NCBI RefSeq assembly: GCF_013032005.1
Contig: NZ_WQBE01000002.1
Location: 1-64,000 of the forward strand
DNA: 64,000 nt
DNA from: Ruegeria atlantica
Lineage (GTDB): Bacteria > Pseudomonadota > Alphaproteobacteria > Rhodobacterales > Rhodobacteraceae
Direction: 5' to 3'
Under the pieces are notes generated by a model that searched no databases, was not told the origin of the DNA, and saw only the letters and a program-made list of their open reading frames with translations. Shown here piece after piece: positions 56,050 to 64,000 of this stretch (position 1 is the first letter of the stretch; each line of letters starts with the position of its first letter). A program made the position numbers and the translations under genes.

Positions 56050-57425
56050 GACGCGTCCTTCCGAATCTGGCGCAGGGCCCGCATCTGACCCTTGAGCCGC
56101 TTCAGCGGGGCAAGCGAGGGGTCGCCAAGCTCGGGCAGATCCGGCCCACCAGACAGACGCGGCACGGCGGCGTTCCACCAGCTTGGGCCGGTCGGGCCTT
56201 CGATCTGGTCCGGGCTGGCCAGATGCATATCGCGCTGCGCATTGTGTACACACATCGACAGCGGTCCGTTGGCCGTCGCGACCATGAACACGCATGAGGC
56301 GCAGCGATCCTCCTCAAGCGCATCCGCCGCCATGAAGTTATGGATGAACACGGCCTGCCGCCGCACCGGGCCGCGCAGCAGCCCTGATCCCAGACGCACC
56401 ACGCTTAACGCCAGATGACCAAGCGCCCGCAAGGCCAGAAGCGGGTGCCGCCAGATCATGCGCCGCAGTTTGGGGCGGATGCGGATATGCGCGTCCTGTT
56501 TGTCGTCCACGCCCTCAAGCGCGGCGATCACCCGATGCACCAGCCGCCGGTTCGACAGCAACGAGACCGCGCGCCCTCCGGCGGTGACCACACTGGCATA
56601 ACGATTGCATTTGGAATGCCCAATGGCAGCAGTGTCGAAATGCAGCGGCGTGCCGTAGCCTGCTTCGATCGCGCGCGTCACACTGTCCTGCGTGATCGCA
56701 TCGGGCCGCACGCGCAGTACACCGCGCCCGGTATCGGCCTGCATCTGGAACGACACAAAAGCAACCTCGGGGCGGTCACGCAGAAACCGGGCCAATTTCG
56801 GTATCTCGCCGAAATTGCCGCCAAACACGGTGGTATTGAACAGGATACGCAACCCCAACCCGCGCGCGCGGCGGATGTAGGCGCGGCGCACGGTGTTCAG
56901 TTCGACCTCGGTGCTGAACCCTTTTCGTTCCTGGGTCAGGTCGACGTGAAAGGCGACATCATCCAACCCTGCCGCTGCCAGCCGCGTCAGAAAAGCCCGG
57001 CTGGCGCGGATACCGTTGGTCATCAGGCAGGACCGCATGCCCAGACGGCGGATCTCGCGGCACAGGGCCTCAAGATCCTCGACCTTGCGCAGGGTCGGGT
57101 CACCGCCCGTCAGTTGTACCGAGACACCTTTGCCATAGTGGCTGCGGATCGTGGCGAGCCGTGCAAACAGAACCGAAAGCGGTGGGTCAAAGGTCATCTC
57201 GGCCCGGTCCGAGAGGTAGCATAGCGTGCAATCCAGATTGCAGTGCTGGGTGACCTCAAGCGCGACGCAGGCGATGGGGTAAAACCGCCCCGCTGTCTGT
57301 CCCGCACCAAATTCACCGCAACTTAGCAAACCACCACGCAAGGGGGCACGACGGTCGGTGCCTGTGAACTTGCGTCCGGCGGGGACAATGGCGGGCTGGG
57401 GATGCGCGGTGTCTTTCATACGCAT
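56046..57425 (-). CDS. Radical SAM protein, possibly lipid- or membrane-linked
   Basis: A 459-residue radical SAM enzyme. The 4Fe-4S motif C62-x3-C66-x2-C69 lies in VTQHCNLDCTLCYLS; the SAM-contact GGDP is in VSVQLTGGDPTLRKV. The C-terminal part has a basic hydrophobic region (MIWRHPLLALRALGHLALSV) and a late Cys set (EEDRCASCVFMVATANG, then SMCVHN) that could hold a second cluster. The arrangement recalls the Tes/Mss radical SAM enzymes that couple lipid chains, but this is only resemblance. It overlaps the DUF547 lipoprotein gene. ATGs at 57425 and 57419 are possible. Confidence 0.8.
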   Translation of the reverse strand: MRMKDTAHPQPAIVPAGRKFTGTDRRAPLRGGLLSCGEFGAGQTAGRFYPIACVALEVTQHCNLDCTLCYLSDRAEMTFDPPLSVLFARLATIRSHYGKGVSVQLTGGDPTLRKVEDLEALCREIRRLGMRSCLMTNGIRASRAFLTRLAAAGLDDVAFHVDLTQERKGFSTEVELNTVRRAYIRRARGLGLRILFNTTVFGGNFGEIPKLARFLRDRPEVAFVSFQMQADTGRGVLRVRPDAITQDSVTRAIEAGYGTPLHFDTAAIGHSKCNRYASVVTAGGRAVSLLSNRRLVHRVIAALEGVDDKQDAHIRIRPKLRRMIWRHPLLALRALGHLALSVVRLGSGLLRGPVRRQAVFIHNFMAADALEEDRCASCVFMVATANGPLSMCVHNAQRDMHLASPDQIEGPTGPSWWNAAVPRLSGGPDLPELGDPSLAPLKRLKGQMRALRQIRKDAS

Positions 57426-57490
57426 CAAGCTAGAGAGGGCTCGGACATGCGGCCACGCCCTCTCACGCCAACGTGCGGGCCGGTGAACGA

Positions 57491-58201
57491 TCAGCCGCAG
57501 CAGCCACCGGATTGTTTCACTTCGGTCGCCGACGGAGCCTCGTTCACATTCGCACCCCGACCCAGCCAGGTGCGTTCGGCCAGATAGAAATCGGTGAAGC
57601 GGTCGTGAAAGTCGTCGGACACGGATTTCTGCGGAATGCCCGTGGCCTGTAGGGCCCGCTGCCACGCTTTCACCTTGGGATAATCGGCCAGCATGTCGTG
57701 CCCACTGTAATCGGCGACAATCGCAGCGCGGTGCAACAAGGGCAGCCATGCCATATCGACATTGCCCAGCGTTTCACCTGCAAAGAACGGACCATCGCCC
57801 AGTTGTTTTTCCGCCTTGGCAAAGGCGGCGTTCAATTTGGTCACGCGTTCACCAAATACCGCGCTGTCCGCACTTTGCATGGTGCTGCACTGAACCAGAT
57901 AGTGTTTGCTGGCCTGATAGCTCCACGCTCGGTTCAAGGCGCGCTGTTCGGGCGTCAGATCGGGTTGCAGCGGGGTAGCGACTTCATCAAGATATTCAGC
58001 GATTGCGTCTGACTCGAACAGCGGCGTGCCGCCTTCGGTCACCAGCACGGGCACCTGGCCTGTGGGCGACAGCTCAAGAAACCAATCAGGCTTGTCGCTG
58101 AGGCTGATGAAGTCGATTTGATAGGGCATCTGCTTGGCCTCAAGCAACGCCGTGACGCGCTGAACGAAAGGGCAAATTTTAAAGCTGATGATACGGATCA
58201 T
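57491..58201 (-). CDS. Glutathione S-transferase family protein with C-terminal GGCCG tail
   Basis: A 236-residue GST. The N-terminal domain starts MIRIISFKICPFVQRVTALL with Cys10 in a CPF motif, like omega/glutaredoxin-type GSTs, and has SPTGQVPVLV. The helical domain follows. The tail ends QSGGCCG, a terminal Cys-Cys not part of the GST fold; it could bind metal or form disulfides. The gene is downstream of the SigZ-like gene on the same strand. Confidence 0.87.
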   Translation of the reverse strand: MIRIISFKICPFVQRVTALLEAKQMPYQIDFISLSDKPDWFLELSPTGQVPVLVTEGGTPLFESDAIAEYLDEVATPLQPDLTPEQRALNRAWSYQASKHYLVQCSTMQSADSAVFGERVTKLNAAFAKAEKQLGDGPFFAGETLGNVDMAWLPLLHRAAIVADYSGHDMLADYPKVKAWQRALQATGIPQKSVSDDFHDRFTDFYLAERTWLGRGANVNEAPSATEVKQSGGCCG

Positions 58202-58265
58202 TGGTCTTTCCTTTTGGTTGCTTCACCTGTCAGACGAAGCCCACGCCAAAAAGACGACGATCAGA

Positions 58266-58805
58266 TCAACATTTTCTGCAATTGCTGGATTTTTCCTGCA
58301 CGTCCGAGATGTTTCCCCGCACATCCATCGAAATATTGCAGCAGTCTTCAAACGCCTTGCGCAGCTCGGACCGACCTTTTTGAACGCGTGACTTGAGGGT
58401 CGAATAGGACAGCCCATGCGCCTGTGCATAATCGCGTTGTGACATGCCATTGATGTCTATGGCCATCAACATATCTGCGGTCTCGGCGGGCAGACCCCGA
58501 ATGAAGGGTTCGACACAGCCTTCAAGATCCTGACGGGTTTCGGGATCATCGCGATGATACCACAGGTCATCCGGATGCGCCTGCGCACGGCCCGCTTTGC
58601 GATAGTGGTCAATGATAGTGCGATCCGCCGTCTGAAACAGCCACGGCTGCAGCTTGGCCGGATCTTTCAAATCAGGCAGGCCGGTGAAGACCTTGACCGA
58701 AATCTCTTGCAGCAGGTCATCCACATCCGCCGCATTGGACACGCGCGAATGCAAAAACGCCTTTAGACGAGCGCGATATTTCGGCCAAATATCTTCGATC
58801 TGCAT
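58266..58805 (-). CDS. SigZ-like ECF sigma factor
   Basis: A 179-residue sigma-70 family factor. Region 2 is AADVDDLLQEISVKVFTGLP and LQPWLFQTADRTIIDHYRK; region 4 is MSQRDYAQAHGLSYSTLKSR. After region 4 the tail CCNISMDVRGNISD-...-CRKC holds four Cys, a feature of the SigZ group that may bind metal or sense thiol oxidation. No anti-sigma gene is adjacent. It starts 6 bases after rppH. Confidence 0.87.
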   Translation of the reverse strand: MQIEDIWPKYRARLKAFLHSRVSNAADVDDLLQEISVKVFTGLPDLKDPAKLQPWLFQTADRTIIDHYRKAGRAQAHPDDLWYHRDDPETRQDLEGCVEPFIRGLPAETADMLMAIDINGMSQRDYAQAHGLSYSTLKSRVQKGRSELRKAFEDCCNISMDVRGNISDVQEKSSNCRKC

Positions 58806-58811
58806 GCTGGT

Positions 58812-59297
58812 TTATGACAGGTAATCGGCGAACGCGTCCACCACCTGCTCATAGACCTCACGCTTGAAAGGCACGATTTCCGCGATCAGCTTGCCGGGGT
58901 CTTGCCATTTCCAGCGGGTGAATTCCGGGTGCTCGGTTGCGATATTGATCTGATCGTCGCGGCCGGTAAAGCGCAGCAGGAACCATTTCTGTTCCTGCCC
59001 GCGAAAACGGCCTTTCCAGATATTGGGCACAATCTCATGCGGCAGGTCATAAGGAAGCCAGCCATCGGTCTCGGCCACCACCTTGACCAGATCAGCGGTC
59101 ACGCCTGTTTCTTCCCATAGCTCACGCAAGGCAGCATCGCGGGGGTTCTCACCCTTGTCCACCCCACCCTGTGGCATCTGCCACGCGTCCTTATGGCGGT
59201 CATTACGCTGGCCGACAAAAATCTTGCCGTCGGCATTCATCAGCATCAACCCGACGCAGGGGCGATAGGGCAGTTTAGCGATTTCTTCGGGGGTCAT
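58812..59297 (-). CDS. rppH: RNA pyrophosphohydrolase
   Basis: A 161-residue Nudix enzyme. The Nudix box is [20 protein letters not shown] followed by [23 protein letters not shown] and [15 protein letters not shown] are family blocks. It removes pyrophosphate from the 5' end of mRNA. The ATG at 59297 is favoured by GAGG six bases upstream; one at 59309 would add four residues. The sigma factor gene follows closely. Confidence 0.92.
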   Translation of the reverse strand: MTPEEIAKLPYRPCVGLMLMNADGKIFVGQRNDRHKDAWQMPQGGVDKGENPRDAALRELWEETGVTADLVKVVAETDGWLPYDLPHEIVPNIWKGRFRGQEQKWFLLRFTGRDDQINIATEHPEFTRWKWQDPGKLIAEIVPFKREVYEQVVDAFADYLS

Positions 59298-59368
59298 GCG
59301 TGGCCTCATGGGGATGTTCAGGCAACCTCTAACAAGCGCCGCGAGGTCCGCAAAGGGGGTGACGTTAG

Positions 59369-61462
<2,094 letters not shown>

Positions 61463-61475
61463 GTTCGTACAAAGG

Positions 61476-62084
61476 TTACTCGGAAAGCGCGAGCTTGACG
61501 CCCAGCGCACCAAACGCGGTTGAGAAACACCGCTTGATCCAGGTCATGACGGATGGTCGGTGAATGACATAATCCCGCGCCAGCGCCGCGCAGGCTCCGT
61601 ATCCAACAAAGACCACAAAGGTCAGTGCCATGAAGGCAAGGGCGAGCTTGATCAGTTCCAGCCCTGCGTTCGCCGTACCTGCCGGTAAGAACTGTGGCAG
61701 GAAGGCCAGAAAGAACAAGGATAGTTTGGGGTTCAGAACATTGATCAAAGTTCCGGTCACCGCGATTTTGACGTGGCTTACCGAGGATTTCTCGGCATTG
61801 ACCTCCAATGCGCCGCCATCTTTGAGAATCCCCCAAGCCATATAAAACAGATAAAGGACACCCAGATACTTGATGAGCTGAAACGCCAGCGCGCTGGTAT
61901 GCAAAAGCGCGGCAAGCCCGATGATACTGGCAAGCGCTGCCGGAACGATTCCAATTGTACATCCAACTGCGGCCGCAAGGCTGGCGCGAAAACCGCGCCC
62001 AAGACCAACGGCCAGCGTGTATATCACACCGGTCCCCGGCAATAGCACCACAATTAGGGATGTCAGAAAAAACTCAAGCGACAT
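61476..62084 (-). CDS. LysE/RhtB family amino acid exporter
   Basis: A 202-residue inner-membrane protein with about six hydrophobic segments. LEFFLTSLIVVLLPGTGVIY, GVLYLFYMAWGILKDG and LNPKLSLFFLAFLPQFL are the LysE/RhtB signatures. The substrate (an amino acid or derivative) is unknown. The start at 62084 is chosen because GGAGG lies just upstream; a longer frame is not needed. Confidence 0.92.
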   Translation of the reverse strand: MSLEFFLTSLIVVLLPGTGVIYTLAVGLGRGFRASLAAAVGCTIGIVPAALASIIGLAALLHTSALAFQLIKYLGVLYLFYMAWGILKDGGALEVNAEKSSVSHVKIAVTGTLINVLNPKLSLFFLAFLPQFLPAGTANAGLELIKLALAFMALTFVVFVGYGACAALARDYVIHRPSVMTWIKRCFSTAFGALGVKLALSE

Positions 62085-62162
62085 GCCGCCTCCAACTTGT
62101 TCCGAGGCAGAGTTTCCGACAATCAAATTAATGTAAACCGTTTTAGCTGGCAGTTCTGGTGA

Positions 62163-62603
62163 CTACTCCACCGTAATCGTAATCACCTCGGACACAATTG
62201 GTGTTGCATGCGGCACGTGCCCTGCATCGCCCAACACCAGTTGCAGCGTGTGTTCACCGGGGGCAAGGTCCAGCGTCACTTCGGTCTGACCGCCACCAAA
62301 ATGCAGGTGATTGTCGTCTGCGGGCAAACCATAGGCCAGCTCATCCGCGCCGTCTTCGCCCTCTCCTAGCGGTGGGCGGTCAATCAGCAAATGATGGTGA
62401 CCGGTGTTTTCCTTCTCGGTCCCGGCCGGGGCCACGCCCATGCCGCTAAGACCAAAGACCACCGTCACAGGGGACTTGACGGTATCCCCGTCCGCCAGAT
62501 TGACGAAATAAACCTTTGCTTCGGGGTTGGATGGCGTTTCTCCACCGGCCAACGCAAGGGTTGCGGACAGGCACAGGGCAGCAAGGGCGAAAAAGGCTTT
62601 CAT
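62163..62603 (-). CDS. Exported DUF4399 protein
   Basis: A 146-residue protein with a signal peptide (MKAFFALAALCLSATLALA). The mature part has KVYFVNLADGDTVKSPVTVV, NTGHHHLLIDRPP and LHFGGGQTEVTLDLAPGEHT, the DUF4399 pattern; the His triplet suggests metal binding. No function is known. GGAGGAG precedes the ATG. It is divergent from the LysR gene. Confidence 0.87.
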   Translation of the reverse strand: MKAFFALAALCLSATLALAGGETPSNPEAKVYFVNLADGDTVKSPVTVVFGLSGMGVAPAGTEKENTGHHHLLIDRPPLGEGEDGADELAYGLPADDNHLHFGGGQTEVTLDLAPGEHTLQLVLGDAGHVPHATPIVSEVITITVE

Positions 62604-62698
62604 GATCTCCTCCGTGGTCACAAATTTGCCATTCTCATCTTAGCATATTCGCGCCAATGCCCCTAAACCCTTTGTCTTTTTTGGGGTGTAGTCACCTT

Positions 62699-62714
62699 GG
62701 AAACTATTGTTTCC
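62699..62714. promoter_or_regulatory. Putative LysR-type operator
   Basis: Perfect inverted repeat GGAAAC-TATT-GTTTCC in the gap between the DUF4399 gene and the divergent LysR gene. GTTTCC occurs again 4 bases downstream (62719-62724). Confidence 0.5.
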
Positions 62715-62831
62715 GCGTTTCCCATCTGCAAACGATAGCAATTAAATCCCTGATATTATCCCATGTCTGCCCCGTTTCCGCCCAGATTGGGCGCCAAAGT
62801 CAGGCAGAGACAAAACACCCGGGGAACGAGT

Positions 62832-63743
62832 ATGGACCGACTGACCGAAATGGAAGCCTTTGCCAATGTGGTGGATCAGGGTGGGTTCACCGATGCGGCC
62901 AAGAAGATGGGTATTTCTAAATCTGCAGTATCAAAGCATGTATCAAGCCTAGAGGCACGGCTGGGCGCACGATTGCTGAACCGTACCACGCGTCGGGTAT
63001 CCCCGACCGAGATCGGGCTGGCCTATTACGACCGCGCGCGCCGCGTACTGAATGACGCGGGCGAAGCGGATGCGCTGGTCACCTCAATGCAATCGGCACC
63101 TTCTGGCCTGCTGCGAATCAGCGTGGCGACGGATTTCGGGGTGAACCATCTGTCGCCGGTGCTGTCGGACTTTTTGGCCGCGTACCCGGATATCACCGTG
63201 AATATGGTTCTGAACAACCGTTACGTGGAATTGATTTCCGAAGGCTTCGACGTCGCCGTACGCATTGGTGAGCTTGAGGACAGCACCCTGCGCGCACGTA
63301 AACTGACCGAAACCGTGAAACGAATGGTGGCCGCGCCCAGCTATATCGAGAAATTCGGTCGTCCGCAGAAAATCGACGATCTGAATGAACACAAGCTGCT
63401 GCATTATTCGAGCCAATCCTCGGGCAATGTCTGGAGGTTGACCGCACCGTCAGGTGAAAAAAGACAAGTGCGCACCGCCGGTTGGCTCAGCGTGAATGAC
63501 GGTCAGTCGCTGTTGAACGCGGCGATCTCGGGGCTGGGGATCGCATATCTGCCCAGCTACCTATATGCCGAGGCGCTGAAATCCGGCGAGGTACTGGATG
63601 CGATGCCGTCATTGCCCGATGAGGTGCAGGGTATCTATGCCGTCTATCCACCCGGCCGCTTCACGCAGCCCAAAGTACGCGCGTTCATCGATTTCCTGGT
63701 TCAGTCCTTTGCGGAAAAAGGCCTGATGGATTGGGTGGACTGA
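62832..63743 (+). CDS. LysR-type regulator (CrgA/AaeR-like)
   Basis: A 303-residue LysR protein. The helix-turn-helix is near residues 5-60 (EAFANVVDQGGFTDAAKKMG; SKSAVSKHVSSLEARLGARL; NRTTRRVSPTEIG). The effector domain has PSGLLRISVATDFGVNHLSP. The ATG at 62832 begins the conserved part; a longer frame is rejected. It is divergent from the DUF4399 gene with a GGAAAC palindrome between, so it may regulate that gene; its ligand is unknown. Confidence 0.9.
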   Translation: MDRLTEMEAFANVVDQGGFTDAAKKMGISKSAVSKHVSSLEARLGARLLNRTTRRVSPTEIGLAYYDRARRVLNDAGEADALVTSMQSAPSGLLRISVATDFGVNHLSPVLSDFLAAYPDITVNMVLNNRYVELISEGFDVAVRIGELEDSTLRARKLTETVKRMVAAPSYIEKFGRPQKIDDLNEHKLLHYSSQSSGNVWRLTAPSGEKRQVRTAGWLSVNDGQSLLNAAISGLGIAYLPSYLYAEALKSGEVLDAMPSLPDEVQGIYAVYPPGRFTQPKVRAFIDFLVQSFAEKGLMDWVD

Positions 63744-63767
63744 CCCGATGCTCAACAGGCTGAACAA

Positions 63768-64000
63768 ATGAATACAGCTATTCAGACCGAGAATAGCACC
63801 GAGCACGCCGATGGCGACGCACGTCCTGCATCGTCAACAGGGTCAAAAACGCCCCCGGTTTCAGCCGTAAGCGAAATCACTGGCCTGATTGGCGTAGTCG
63901 GCCTTTTTGCAGCAACATTGGCAGCCGTCTATTTCGACACGCCGTTGTTGCAGTCCATTCAGTTGTTGTTGGCGGGTGCCGCGCTTCCGATGATTGTGTC
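63768..64000 (+). CDS. N-terminal part of a membrane protein (runs off window)
   Basis: An open frame of 77 codons from the ATG at 63768 continues past the window end. Residues 1-40 are polar (for example HADGDARPASSTGSKTPPVS), then two hydrophobic stretches follow (ITGLIGVVGLFAATLAAVYF and LLQSIQLLLAGAALPMIV). It starts 24 bases after the LysR stop. No family can be recognised from this part. Confidence 0.6.
   Translation, partial: MNTAIQTENSTEHADGDARPASSTGSKTPPVSAVSEITGLIGVVGLFAATLAAVYFDTPLLQSIQLLLAGAALPMIV

Overview
The window is a gene-dense, GC-rich chromosomal segment from an alphaproteobacterium of the Rhodobacteraceae, most likely a marine Roseobacter-group organism of the Ruegeria/Leisingera type. 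The reasons are the gene content and order: an RpoE-ChrR singlet-oxygen module, a saccharopine lysine-catabolism pair, rsmB-heparinase-purH-lspA-DUF3035-M16-M16, an rbfA-truB-rpsO-pnp core, tmpA-tmpB phosphonate genes, many short ATGA overlaps, and DUF families common in that group (DUF1127, DUF1365, DUF3775, DUF3299, DUF1674). No rRNA, tRNA, CRISPR array, phage or insertion sequence was recognised.

Layout. 1-70 holds the 5' end of gcvT on the minus strand. 401-3899 is a plus-strand operon: histidine phosphatase, GST, and two separate saccharopine-pathway enzymes (lysine to saccharopine to aminoadipate semialdehyde). 3943-7011 is a minus-strand set of small or unknown genes (two DUF1127, a secreted Cys-containing protein, DUF3775, DUF1365). 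At 7078-7153 two divergent promoters of the type TGATCC-N18-TA flank the ECF sigma factor/ChrR pair, so DUF1365 and rpoE-chrR probably form one photo-oxidative stress module. 8531-12080 carries a lysozyme-inhibitor-like protein, rmuC and mutL. 12364-16274 is a manganese/iron ABC importer with two perfect TGCGAA-N3-TTCGCA palindromes upstream; one permease carries a DtxR-like tail. deoC and a double aldehyde dehydrogenase follow, then a dienoyl-CoA-reductase-like SDR.

20871-29338 is a long minus-strand housekeeping block (two M16 peptidases, DUF3035 lipoprotein, lspA, purH, heparinase-like, rsmB). At 29627-32968 a LysR regulator faces a tightly coupled three-gene operon: tmpA and tmpB, the two iron oxygenases known to turn 2-(trimethylammonio)ethylphosphonate into glycine betaine plus phosphate, and a third ureidoglycolate-lyase-fold gene of unknown role. 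Directly behind it (33066-33923) is a Tat-exported protein that looks like a class II alanyl-tRNA synthetase catalytic core, the most unexpected gene here. dapB, rbfA, truB, rpsO and pnp follow, with accessory genes (RTX repeat protein, Hint-domain protein, BCCT transporter, DUF3299) inserted between the conserved translation/RNA genes.

45599-64000 contains NIPSNAP, DUF1326, a PepSY-like/membrane LuxR pair, an outer-membrane barrel, glycosyltransferases, 1-Cys peroxiredoxin, an aldehyde dehydrogenase, an Ada-type methyltransferase, nth, a PfkB kinase, a radical SAM gene overlapping a DUF547 lipoprotein gene, a GST with a Cys-Cys tail, a SigZ-like sigma factor with a Cys-rich end, rppH, fadH, a LysE exporter, DUF4399, and a LysR regulator. 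The window ends inside a membrane-protein gene. All calls come from reading motifs; no database search was run.
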